Positions 26,474 to 34,831 of a DNA stretch of 50,159 nt are shown piece by piece; the stretch's first letter is position 1, and each line of letters starts with the position of its first letter. Source of the DNA: Desulfobacula sp964636495 (lineage in GTDB: Bacteria; Desulfobacterota; Desulfobacteria; Desulfobacterales; Desulfobacteraceae). Where the stretch lies: NCBI GenBank assembly GCA_964636495.1, contig CAZWSL010000022.1, positions 1 through 50,159 on the forward strand. The letters are read 5' to 3'. A program made the translations under genes and the position numbers. Under the pieces are notes generated by a model, which did no database searches, was not told the origin of the DNA, and saw only the letters and a program-made list of their open reading frames with translations.

Positions 26474-27132
26474 TGATTCCCCTCCTTTGTCCTAAGTTCA
26501 TTTATCTCCTGAACAAGTTCATCCGTATTGACTTGTCTGCAATATCCCTTAACAGCTGACAGCGAATAATCGTGCCGTTCCTGTGTCAGAGTAATACATG
26601 CATCCGGCACCAGGGTGACCAGATAGTTGAGGTCACATGCATCCCTTACAGCACTTTCAACACATTGATCCGTTAAGATACCGCATACCACCAGGTGGCG
26701 GCAGTCAAGATTTCTTAAAATATAGTCAATGTTTGTAGAGTTGAAAACACTGGAAGATGTTTTCGATATAATGATTTCATCTGTCAATGGTTTGATATCT
26801 GGAACAACTTTTGCGTCCCATGACCCTTTTGGAACATTGAACCCGGTTATTTTATAATCCAGTCCCCTGTCTCTTCCATCAAGGGTCAGGCTTTCTATAA
26901 CTGCAAACATAACCTCCATTTTTTTATCCCGAAATGCAGTCTGAATCTTTTTTATGTTTGAAAATAGACGATTTTCCATTTTTTTAAAAAAGAAATCATA
27001 TCGCTTCAACTCTTCCGGGCCCATATCTTCGTATTGGCCTCCATTTTTAGAACAGCAGAAATTCTGCACGTCAACAATCAATAGAACGCTTCTTCCTGGA
27101 GTAAGAGGGACTTCACGTGATAACTCTCCCAT
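26470..27132 (-). CDS. Isochorismatase-family cysteine hydrolase
   Basis: The 220-residue protein shows the catalytic triad of the family: Asp in VLLIVDVQNF (about 18-27), Lys in EIIISKTSSSVF (about 115), and Cys in GILTDQCVESAVRDA (about 152-166). Members hydrolyse amides such as nicotinamide, N-carbamoylsarcosine or ureidoacrylate. It is joined to the ligase gene by a 4-base overlap and to a small upstream gene by TAATG. The substrate is unknown. Confidence 0.87.
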   Translation of the reverse strand: MGELSREVPLTPGRSVLLIVDVQNFCCSKNGGQYEDMGPEELKRYDFFFKKMENRLFSNIKKIQTAFRDKKMEVMFAVIESLTLDGRDRGLDYKITGFNVPKGSWDAKVVPDIKPLTDEIIISKTSSSVFNSTNIDYILRNLDCRHLVVCGILTDQCVESAVRDACDLNYLVTLVPDACITLTQERHDYSLSAVKGYCRQVNTDELVQEINELRTKEGNQ

Positions 27133-27328
27133 TAATTAACTTTCCTTTCAGTAAAATTATTTTCCAGATCTTTAAATGCCTCTGTAAAAAGATCAATCCA
27201 GTGAGCTTCCCGTTTTTACTGATGAAATCCTGCCTTATTTCCACCAGGGAACGGGGCTGAGCCATTGCCCTGCCAAACTGTGGAGCAGTATAATCATTTT
27301 CATCCGACATATCATATGGTTTATTCAT
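27132..27328 (-). pseudogene. Small unidentified gene with a one-base frameshift
   Basis: Reading from ATG 27328 the frame is sensible to FISK, then turns into improbable Lys/Leu-rich sequence. Adding one A to the A5 run (plus-strand T's 27213-27217) continues as KREAHWIDLFTEAFKDLE and stops at TAA (27134-27132), which shares one base with the ATG of the isochorismatase-like gene. That gives a 65-residue product in a tightly coupled three-gene operon. The break may be a sequencing error or a real loss. I do not recognise the protein. Confidence 0.55.
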
Positions 27329-27510
27329 GCCAACTATAACAGATGGTTCTTATTTTGTTAATAGTGTTTCCATGGCAGGCGCATCCAGTTATTACAGCTG
27401 TTTTATACAGAGTTTATCTGATTTACCGCTGTTAAATATTTTATCCTGAAAATGTATGTTTTTTTAAAATATGGTTTCTGTTTAATGAAACTTGATCTTA
27501 TTTCTACAAT

Positions 27511-27550
27511 TGTATAGAGAGTAATTCATGTGTATAGAGAGTAATTCATG
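27511..27550 (+). repeat. Exact tandem 20-bp repeat upstream of the dehalogenase homologue
   Basis: Two identical copies of TGTATAGAGAGTAATTCATG lie end to end (27511-27530 and 27531-27550), 61 bases before the start of the gene. The unit could be a regulator site or a chance duplication. Confidence 0.9.
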
Positions 27551-27611
27551 ATTTGATAAGAATAAAACTTAACTTTTGAAAACCCTGTATAGTATTTTGG
27601 GAAAGGTTGTC

Positions 27612-28979
27612 ATGGAAACTGTATTAACGTTTATAAACATAGGGATTTTAATCGCAAGTTCTGTTTTTTTTCTCATATTATGCATATCCTCATTTTTTGA
27701 AAAGGAAAACAGGGCAGGATTCATCTCTTCGGGTCTTTTCCTTTTAAATCTGTGCCTGTGGATATGGTTGATCTGTCATTCCAGTGACTTTATAATACTG
27801 AACATAGTCCTTGTTTCAGTAACTGCTGTTTTCGGACTGATTTCATTGATTAAATTTTTTCCAGGGAAACTGACTCAAAAACGAGATGTTTCAAATATTG
27901 AGCAATATGATGAAAGAGATACAATGTTTGCAAGGAATAATATTCAATACTATCCAGACCTGTCAGAACAATACTATTCCATGAGACCGGAAAACAGATT
28001 ACCAGACTCTCAGATTCATAAAAAACCTGAATTTGGCGATGAAAAACAGACTTTCCATGATCACTATACGACTCCGGGTTATATTGCTGCCTTTGAATAC
28101 CTTGCAGACTCAATACCCCTGTCTGATGGAGAGGTGGCAGAACATAAGCAGAATATCAATACTGTAGAATTTGCTGAAACCATAAAAGATCTTGGCAGAT
28201 TTTATGGAGCCTGTGATATCGGATTTGTCAAACTTCAGCCGTATCATTTTTACAGCCATAAAGGCAGGCACGCCAGTCAGTGGGGAGAAAAAACTGATCA
28301 GGAATATATAACCGCTGTTGCCATTGTGGTCCCCATGCGGGTTCCAATGGTTAAAAACGCCCCGACCTCATCCATGATCCAGGAATCTGCCCACAAATAT
28401 GTGGAAACAGCCAAAATTTCAAATATTATTGCCGGATATATACGACAGTTCGGATACAGGGCACGGGCTCATAATGACGGGAATTATGAAGTTTTATGTG
28501 TTCCTGCCGCGATTGAAGCAGGTTTGGGAGAGCTGGGGCGGATGGGACTTTTCATGCATAGAGTTTTCGGCCCCTGTGTCAGACTTGCTGTGGTAACAAC
28601 TGACCTTGAACTGGCAAACTCCACTGATAACACACCCTTTTATATGGAAGCGTTCTGCAGAATTTGTAAAAAATGCGCAGTCAACTGTCCATCCAATTCC
28701 ATCAGCCATGAAGCTGAGTCTGTCAGACGAAATTTCAGGCATTGGTCAATACTCCAGGAACAGTGCTATTCCTACTGGAAAACAATCGGATCAGACTGCG
28801 GTGTATGTATTGGCGTCTGCCCTTTTACCAAGCCGGACACTTTGATCCATAGAGTGGTACGCTTATATATTTCAAGAAATATTATAAATCAAAAAATAGC
28901 CCTTTTTATGGATGACCTTTTGTACGGCAGGCGTAAAAACCTCCCGAAAACCAACCCGGAAAAGATATTTCAATCTTAA
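27612..28979 (+). CDS. Membrane-anchored reductive dehalogenase homologue
   Basis: The 455-residue protein has three N-terminal membrane helices (about 5-28, 37-57, 59-81), then a domain matching RdhA. The signatures are GLGELGRMGL and a TDLEL segment, then two iron-sulfur motifs: C349-C352-C355-C359 (FCRICKKCAVNCPS) and C385 with C396-C399-C403 (CGVCIGVCPF). RdhA uses cobamide to remove halogens. No Tat signal and no rdhB anchor are present; the Lys-rich loop after helix 3 suggests a cytoplasm-facing domain. ATG 27612 is chosen since GAAAGG lies 5 bases upstream. The substrate is unknown. Confidence 0.85.
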   Translation: METVLTFINIGILIASSVFFLILCISSFFEKENRAGFISSGLFLLNLCLWIWLICHSSDFIILNIVLVSVTAVFGLISLIKFFPGKLTQKRDVSNIEQYDERDTMFARNNIQYYPDLSEQYYSMRPENRLPDSQIHKKPEFGDEKQTFHDHYTTPGYIAAFEYLADSIPLSDGEVAEHKQNINTVEFAETIKDLGRFYGACDIGFVKLQPYHFYSHKGRHASQWGEKTDQEYITAVAIVVPMRVPMVKNAPTSSMIQESAHKYVETAKISNIIAGYIRQFGYRARAHNDGNYEVLCVPAAIEAGLGELGRMGLFMHRVFGPCVRLAVVTTDLELANSTDNTPFYMEAFCRICKKCAVNCPSNSISHEAESVRRNFRHWSILQEQCYSYWKTIGSDCGVCIGVCPFTKPDTLIHRVVRLYISRNIINQKIALFMDDLLYGRRKNLPKTNPEKIFQS

Positions 28980-29135
28980 TAAAACGCTCTGCATTAATGA
29001 TATATCTTTCACTGTTTTTGAATTTTCTTTAATCTGCCTTTCTTGATATTTCACAAAATAATTTTATACCAGGCACAGACCGTGGGACTGCGCTCAAAGT
29101 CAGGAGCAGCAGATCAGTTTTCAATTAGAAAATAA

Positions 29136-29594
29136 TCAAACAGGCATCACTGGATTTTTATGCAAAGGTGAAGATAAAACAATTGAAGTCTTTGTCTCAC
29201 CATATTGACCGAGTTTGTCAACCACACTTTCCAATCTGGATATGGAACCGGCAACCACTTTCAGGATTAAAGATTCGTTACCGCTGACATGGTGGCACTC
29301 CAGAATTTCATTTTGCTCTTCAGCAAAACTGTAAATCTCTTTATATCTGCCGGATTGGGTTGTCAAAGTGATAAATGCCGTGATGTTATGGCCAAATACA
29401 GCTGGATTGATGTCAGCATGATATCCCTTTATTACTCCGGACGCCTCCATTTTATAGATCCGCTCTGCAACAGCCGGTGATGACAAGCCAACCTTCCGGC
29501 CAATTTCACTGAATGTGGAGCGGGCATTGATCTGAAGTTCCCTGAGAATCTTCATGCCTGTTTCATCAACTGCATTTTTTTTTTCAAGGTTCAT
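29136..29594 (-). CDS. Lrp/AsnC-family transcription regulator
   Basis: The 152-residue protein has a winged helix-turn-helix at about 12-60 (INARSTFSEIGRKVGLSSPAVAERIYKME) and an effector-binding RAM domain at about 70-148 (ITAFITLTTQSG..., with HHVSGNESLILKV). Family members respond to amino acids. It is divergent from a LysE exporter gene, a classic pairing where the regulator controls amino acid export. A long inverted repeat lies between them. Confidence 0.92.
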   Translation of the reverse strand: MNLEKKNAVDETGMKILRELQINARSTFSEIGRKVGLSSPAVAERIYKMEASGVIKGYHADINPAVFGHNITAFITLTTQSGRYKEIYSFAEEQNEILECHHVSGNESLILKVVAGSISRLESVVDKLGQYGETKTSIVLSSPLHKNPVMPV

Positions 29595-29689
29595 TGTTTA
29601 AAACGCCTTAAATTATTAGGGCAAACCAGTTATTAAACTTAAAATATCCATTCTATTTTTTTTTTAGCCATATATAATACTTCCAGCAA

Positions 29690-29729
29690 AACAGAATATT
29701 TTTTATCATAGCATAAAAAATACTCTGTT
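29690..29729. promoter_or_regulatory. Likely operator between the Lrp-type and LysE-type genes
   Basis: Two 17-base arms (29690-29706 and 29713-29729) are inverted repeats with a single mismatch, around a 6-base centre. The site lies 95 bases upstream of the regulator start and 40 bases before the exporter start. AT-rich palindromes of this kind suit Lrp/AsnC proteins. Confidence 0.6.
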
Positions 29730-29769
29730 AGTAATTTAAATCATTCAGCAGGCTGTTGAGAGGTATTGA

Positions 29770-30402
29770 ATGAAACCACTGATCGATGGAGTTATTACGG
29801 GTTTATTTCTTCAACTGGCCCTGGGACCGGTGTTCTTTTATATTTTCGGCATTACAATAGACAGCCATTACATAAACACTCTTTATGCCATTATTGCAGT
29901 CACCCTGGCTGATTATATTTTTATCATTCTATCCATACTGGGTGTTGGTAAATTACTCCAACAGAATAGAAAAAAATTTGTTTTTGGATTGATCAGTTCA
30001 CTGCTACTGGTTCTATTCGGGATAATGATTTTTTATAATGGTTTTAAACTTGTGGAAAACAGCAACCAGACCGCTTCAATTGTATGGACACCACTTAACA
30101 GTTTTACAAGCAGTTTTATTCTGACGATTTCAAGCCCTTTGACCATACTGTTCTGGGGCAGCATATTTTCAGCAAAAGCAATTGAAAAAAATTACAGAAA
30201 AAACCAGCTGCTTATATTTGGAACAGGTGCTGGAGCATCCACATTTCTTTTTCTATCTTTTATCATGATGGTACTCTCTTTTTTCAAATCCAGCATACCA
30301 GACGTAATCATACAGATTTTAAACTGTATGGTAGGGTTAATTTTAATCTATTATGGAATAACAAAAAGTGTAAAAAATGTATCAAAAAAAGAATCTGTAT
30401 GA
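29770..30402 (+). CDS. LysE/RhtB-family amino acid exporter
   Basis: The 210-residue protein has about six membrane helices and the LysE family start GVITGLFLQLALGPVFFY, with a conserved Gly-Pro in helix 1. Helix 4 carries SSPLTILFWGSIFSAKA, also typical. These exporters remove surplus amino acids. It is divergent from an Lrp-type regulator with a palindrome in between. GAGAGG at 29758-29763 is the ribosome site. Confidence 0.87.
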   Translation: MKPLIDGVITGLFLQLALGPVFFYIFGITIDSHYINTLYAIIAVTLADYIFIILSILGVGKLLQQNRKKFVFGLISSLLLVLFGIMIFYNGFKLVENSNQTASIVWTPLNSFTSSFILTISSPLTILFWGSIFSAKAIEKNYRKNQLLIFGTGAGASTFLFLSFIMMVLSFFKSSIPDVIIQILNCMVGLILIYYGITKSVKNVSKKESV

Positions 30403-30644
30403 TTGATCTCTCTTTAATCCAGCCGACGCATTCTGTTTTGCATATTTTTAAGCCATAAAAACATAAAAGAGCAGCAAAATGCGGCATTCCCATTTAGAGC
30501 TTGAAAAATCACTGGATCTTGAATATATAATAGAAAATTATAAGAAGATGCAGTATGTCTCTGTGCCTGCGAAAAGCAGAAAAGAGCATTGATTTATTAC
30601 ATTTTGATGCAGGAGTAAACTAAAATTAACGAGATCGGAGTACG

Positions 30645-31376
30645 ATGAACCATCCTTTATTGTTAAAATTTCGGGCAGCACTTTTTGACCTGCTGCCTGT
30701 AGTTCTGGTTGTTGCCTTTTTCCAGCTGGTTATCCTTCGACAACCCCTGCCCCAGTTTTTTGATATTCTCCTGGGTACGTTTATGGTCATCCTGGGTCTG
30801 ATGTTATTTGTACAAGGGCTTACCATCGGCCTGTTTCCCATTGGTGAAACCGTTGCGCTTTCCATGGCCAAGCGGGGCAGTCTCTTCTGGCTGCTTTCCT
30901 TTGCTTTTTTACTGGGATTTTCAACAACCATTGCTGAACCGGCACTCATTGCGGTTGCCGGGGAAGCTGCAGAGATCGCTGCTAAAGAAGGTCTCATCAG
31001 CGTTGACAGCAAAAGCCTGAAAAGCTATGCATTTGGATTACGGTTAACAGTCGCTGTATCCGTAGGCACTGCCATACTGATCGGTGTTCTCCGCATTTTA
31101 AAAGGTTGGCCCATTCACTACCTGATCATCGGCGGTTACTGTCTGGTGATGCTGATGACCACCATCGCCCCCAGACAGATTGTGGGGATCGCCTACGATA
31201 CCGGCGGTGTGACCACCTCTACTATCACCGTTCCCCTGGTGGCAGCCCTTGGTGTCGGACTGGCAACGGTCTTACGGGGACGCAGCCCCCTGGTTGATGG
31301 ATTTGGCTTGATTGCTTTTGCCTCTCTTCTGCCCATGATTTTTGTGATGGCCTACGGGCTTTTTATCTTCAGGTAA
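30645..31376 (+). CDS. DUF1538 membrane protein, first copy
   Basis: The 243-residue protein has about seven membrane helices with the DUF1538 patterns: a GLTIGLFPIGETVA segment near residue 64, STTIAEPALIAVAG near residue 97, and AYDTGGVTTSTITVPLVAALGVGLA near residue 184. Helix sequences repeat internally in a transporter-like way. The family has no settled function. It is followed 11 bases later by a second DUF1538 gene and then a P-II gene, so the three form one transcript. It is a likely P-II-gated transporter subunit. Confidence 0.85.
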   Translation: MNHPLLLKFRAALFDLLPVVLVVAFFQLVILRQPLPQFFDILLGTFMVILGLMLFVQGLTIGLFPIGETVALSMAKRGSLFWLLSFAFLLGFSTTIAEPALIAVAGEAAEIAAKEGLISVDSKSLKSYAFGLRLTVAVSVGTAILIGVLRILKGWPIHYLIIGGYCLVMLMTTIAPRQIVGIAYDTGGVTTSTITVPLVAALGVGLATVLRGRSPLVDGFGLIAFASLLPMIFVMAYGLFIFR

Positions 31377-31387
31377 AAGGATTGATC

Positions 31388-32161
31388 GTGGAACTCTTGA
31401 TTCTCTTTTTAAAAACAATGGGACATACCTGCAAGGATGTCATGCCGATTTTTGGCCTGATCTTCCTTTATCAGCTGGCACTCCTCCGACAGCCCATTCC
31501 TCATTTAAAAAGTGTATTAACAGGTATTGTCTATGTTATTATCGGGCTGACGCTTTTCCAGGTGGGTCTTGACAAAGCCCTTTTCCCCATTGGCAAAGCC
31601 ATGGCTGTTCAACTATCCTCTCCTGACTCTCTCATCGGACCAGCATCCGATAACGGTATCGTATGGTATCGCTACGGCTGGATATATTTTTTTGCATTAA
31701 GCATAGGCTTTGCAACCACCATTGCAGAACCTTCACTACTGGCTGTTTCCCTTAAAGCCCAGGAAGTTTCAGGCGGCTCATTACACCAGCGCTCTTTACG
31801 CATCGCTGTTGCCATAGGGGTTGCCGTGGGGATCGCTTTAGGTACCTATCGGATTGTCAGCGGCACCTCGCTTTCTCTTTATATTCTGATTGGTTACTGT
31901 ATTGTGATCATCCAGACTTTCTTTGCACCGAAAAAAATCATCCCTTTGGCTTATGATTCCGGTGGCGTGACCACATCCACGGTTACGGTCCCCATTGTTA
32001 CGGCACTGGGCTTAGGGCTGGCTGAAACTGTCCCTGGACGGAATCCAGCCCTTGACGGTTTCGGTCTTATCGCTTTTGCCAGCCTGTTTCCCATCATTGC
32101 TGTACTTGGCTATGCCCAGATTGCCGCCTGGCGATCCGGCAAATCCCAAACAAAGGAGTGA
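31388..32161 (+). CDS. DUF1538 membrane protein, second copy
   Basis: The 257-residue protein is a paralogue of the first copy, with the same motifs in the same order: GLDKALFPIGKAMA, FATTIAEPSLLAVS and AYDSGGVTTSTVTVPIVTALGLGLAE (given here in parts). GTG 31388 is preferred as start since AAAAGG (31375-31380) lies 7 bases upstream; a TTG at 31382 would be too close. The two copies probably form a heteromer. The stop is 3 bases before the P-II gene. Confidence 0.85.
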   Translation: MELLILFLKTMGHTCKDVMPIFGLIFLYQLALLRQPIPHLKSVLTGIVYVIIGLTLFQVGLDKALFPIGKAMAVQLSSPDSLIGPASDNGIVWYRYGWIYFFALSIGFATTIAEPSLLAVSLKAQEVSGGSLHQRSLRIAVAIGVAVGIALGTYRIVSGTSLSLYILIGYCIVIIQTFFAPKKIIPLAYDSGGVTTSTVTVPIVTALGLGLAETVPGRNPALDGFGLIAFASLFPIIAVLGYAQIAAWRSGKSQTKE

Positions 32162-32164
32162 AAA

Positions 32165-32494
32165 ATGAATTATAAATTGATTGTTGCCAGCGTAAAACCT
32201 GAATATTCGGATCAGACCGTTGATGCAGCCAAAGCCGTCGGTGCAACCGGTGCGACTATTCTCCCCGGCCGGGGGACAGGACTGCATGAGGCAAAAACGT
32301 TTTTTGGCCTGACCCTTGAAGCACGAACAGATGTTATTTTATTTCTGGTGGATTCTGCTTTGGTACAGCCTTTACTGGATGCCATCAGCAAAGCCAGTAA
32401 ATTTGAACAGCCGGGTACCGGAATTGCCTTTGTAATGGATGTAGAGAAGGCAATCGGTATAGAAAGCCAGATTGGACCACGTAACAGTGCCTGA
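32165..32494 (+). CDS. P-II-like signalling protein paired with DUF1538
   Basis: The 109-residue protein has the P-II ferredoxin-like fold: KLIVASVKPEYSDQTVDAAK (strand 1 and helix 1), a short T-loop region with GRGTG, then RTDVILFLVDSALVQPLLDAI and PGTGIAFVMDVEKAIGI. The T-loop lacks the uridylylated Tyr of GlnB and GlnK. It starts 3 bases after the DUF1538 stop with AAAGGAG as ribosome site. By analogy with GlnK-AmtB it may gate the membrane pair in response to ATP/ADP or another nucleotide; that is inference. Confidence 0.82.
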   Translation: MNYKLIVASVKPEYSDQTVDAAKAVGATGATILPGRGTGLHEAKTFFGLTLEARTDVILFLVDSALVQPLLDAISKASKFEQPGTGIAFVMDVEKAIGIESQIGPRNSA

Positions 32495-32709
32495 TGATAG
32501 CGCTTTTCCTCTTTCTGATTTGAAATATCGGCAATAACGGCAAAACTGCCTTTGAACCGCTTCTGGCATCAAAATACGGGATCAGTCTCATCAGGATGCT
32601 GAGTCTGGATCCGCTTTTTGAATAAATGTCATCCTGGTTTTGGTTATTTTCCAGGGGTTGTCTCTCCGTTCACCGACCCGATGTCACCCCCCGATCCTGT
32701 AGTTATTGT

Positions 32710-33726
32710 CTATTCGATTTTTTTACCGGCGGTTTCCTCAATTTTTTCAATAATCCACTCTTTCAGGATTTTCTGGCTGACGCTTTTGAGGTCTTTACGG
32801 ATCAGCTTCAGATCGAGCTCAGCCCGGGCCATAGTCTTGTGACCGCCAGCCGATCCATAGCAGTTGAATGCTTCCTTGGCAGTGTTTCCCGCCCCTTTTC
32901 TCAAACCGTCATTGCGGATGACGATGATCAGGGTCTTTTCGTATACACCGGAGATAATACTCCAGTTCATTTTGGCAATGCGCAAAAAGAAATCAGCCAC
33001 CATCACCAATTCGTCTGGTTTGGTCATATTTCCGGCATGGAAAAATACCCGGTTTTTCCGGATGACCCGATGGGTGATGGCAAGGCTTAAAAAATCAAGA
33101 TCCTCCTGGGAGAGCAGAGCCCGTTCCATCTTAATGACAATATTCATGTCGGCAGATTTGTACAAATGCTGGAATGCATGGATATCCTTGAGAGAGGCCT
33201 GGCGGGTAAAATCAGCCGTATCCGTCTTGATACCCAGCATGAGGGCAGCCGACAGTTTCCGGGATGGTTTTATTTTGGCTGCTTTTAAGTATTCTGTCAT
33301 GATGGTCGAATTGGCCCCGTATTCAGGCCGGATGTCGCAGAATCCCTCAAACTGGCAGGAAATGGGATGGTGGTCAATAATGGCGTCAAAGGTGAACTGT
33401 GAAAATATTTCATTGTGGTCAGGCTGTGAGTCGACAATGACAAACCTATCGTAGGCTTTGGGATCAACATCATCGAGGAACTGAATATTGGGTTCGGTCA
33501 GTTCGATCATGGTCAGGTTGTCCGGCCTTGTAATCCGGTTGAAATAAACAATGGAGATCTCGGCCGCCTTGCGCCAGAGCAGCCGTTTCACTGCCATGCC
33601 GCTGGCAATGGAATCCGGATCTGCATTGATAACAATCAGGACTTTTGATGTCCTGCAAAACAGGGACAGGAACTGCTTGAGTTTTTCCAGGTTGCTCATT
33701 CGTCTGTTCACGTGATATCTGCTCAA
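32710..33726 (-). CDS. DHH-family phosphoesterase
   Basis: The 338-residue protein shows the DHH/DHHA1 layout. An N-terminal NADPDSIAS motif (about 36-44) binds metal, then VDSQPDHNE and AIIDHHPIS (about 117-125) form the DHH box; a GSAGGHKTMARAE segment near residue 292 is the DHHA1 signature. Such enzymes degrade short RNA, pAp or cyclic di-AMP. The TTG at 33726 is the longest start; an ATG at 33699 gives 329 residues. It is convergent with the P-II gene. Confidence 0.83.
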   Translation of the reverse strand: MSRYHVNRRMSNLEKLKQFLSLFCRTSKVLIVINADPDSIASGMAVKRLLWRKAAEISIVYFNRITRPDNLTMIELTEPNIQFLDDVDPKAYDRFVIVDSQPDHNEIFSQFTFDAIIDHHPISCQFEGFCDIRPEYGANSTIMTEYLKAAKIKPSRKLSAALMLGIKTDTADFTRQASLKDIHAFQHLYKSADMNIVIKMERALLSQEDLDFLSLAITHRVIRKNRVFFHAGNMTKPDELVMVADFFLRIAKMNWSIISGVYEKTLIIVIRNDGLRKGAGNTAKEAFNCYGSAGGHKTMARAELDLKLIRKDLKSVSQKILKEWIIEKIEETAGKKIE

Positions 33727-33826
33727 TAATAGTTATACTGTGAAATCATACCCTATTAACAAGCTGAATGCAAACAGGATATCCAGGTTATCCCCTGGTT
33801 GCTATTGATACTTTTAAAATAATATA

Positions 33827-33994
33827 ATGGATGAATTGATGATGTGTATGGATCATCCTGATAATAAATGCGTAAAGGAGCTGAAACTGTCAAATGGATT
33901 AAAAAAAATCAAACCGAATTTATTATTGAAAAGAATCGGTTTTTGGGTCATAAAGAATGCTGAAGCGGTTGAAAAACGCTATCAGGAGGCTTGA
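33827..33994 (+). CDS. Possible 55-residue protein coupled to the nitrilase gene
   Basis: An open frame from ATG 33827 to TGA 33992 ends 5 bases before the ATG of the nitrilase gene and contains that gene's ribosome site in its last codons. The product is Lys- and Leu-rich with no recognised motif. No ribosome site precedes ATG 33827. It may be a real leader gene or chance. Confidence 0.3.
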   Translation: MDELMMCMDHPDNKCVKELKLSNGLKKIKPNLLLKRIGFWVIKNAEAVEKRYQEA

Positions 33995-33998
33995 AAAA

Positions 33999-34768
33999 AT
34001 GACAGATATCGTAAGAGTGGCTGGCGCACAGATTGATATCAAACTGGGTGATAAGGCAGGCAATCTTCGCAAAATGACAAACTGCTGCCGCAAGGCAGCA
34101 GAAAAAGGTGCCCATATTATCATATTCCCGGAATTAACCCTCACGGGATACAACATAGATGATCCTTCTGAAATCCCGCCTCTGGCAGAACCGGTTCCTG
34201 GACCGGCAACGAATGAAATTCAAAAAATCTGCCAGGATCTGGATATCCTGGTCCTTTTCGGCCTGATTGAGCGTAACGGGAAAGGGAGTGAATTTTTCAA
34301 TTCGGTTGTGCTGATTGACAGCACTGGTGTGGCTGGAGTCTATCNNNNNNNNNNNNNNNNNNNNNNNNNNNNNNNNNNNNNNNNNNNNNNNNNNNNNNNN
34401 NNNNNNNNNNNNNNNNNNNNNNNNNNNNNNNNNNNNNNNNNNNNGAATTTTTCAATTCGGTTGTGCTGATTGACAGCACTGGTGTGGCTGGAGTCTATCG
34501 TAAAATTCATCTGCCTTATCTGGGCTGCGACCGTTTCTTAACGCCTGGCAACAGGCCTTTTAGCGTTAGTGAAACGCCTTACGGCAGACTCGGCTGGATC
34601 ATCTGTTATGATGGCAGCTTCCCTGAAAGTGTACGGGTTTTAGCACTGCAGGGTGCCGGTCAAATAATGACATCTCAGCTCACCAATTTTGAGGAGCAGA
34701 CTTTTTTACCAACCCGTAACCATGGCAATGCACAAACATTGATAGTTAGTATTGCAGCAGATATGTAA
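33999..34768 (+). pseudogene. Nitrilase-family hydrolase, split by an assembly gap and short at its C terminus
   Basis: The ATG at 33999 follows AGGAGG (33984-33989) by 9 bases. The first part runs into a run of 100 N; the second part repeats the last 55 bases before the gap and goes on. Removing the gap and one copy (155 bases) leaves a single 204-residue frame with the nitrilase triad E45 (FPELTLTGY), K117 (YRKIHLP) and C151 (IICYDGS). Members cut or transfer amides. Family length is usually 260-290, so about 60 residues of the C terminus are missing before a TAA at 34766. The gene may be a real truncation. Confidence 0.7.
34345..34444. other. Run of 100 N (scaffold gap)
   Basis: Exactly 100 unknown bases. 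The 55 bases before it (34290-34344) are identical to the 55 bases after it (34445-34499), so two overlapping contigs were joined without merging. The true distance is probably minus 55 bases and no sequence is missing. Confidence 0.9.
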
Positions 34769-34831
34769 ATCTTAGATAACAGCAGGGTGATCCAGTGACC
34801 GTACAGGTAAAGGAAAGGAGATCTGAAACCG

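Noticed and set aside
30479..30592. 37-residue plus-strand frame before DUF1538
   Set aside because: It has a weak ribosome site and no recognisable pattern; chance cannot be excluded.
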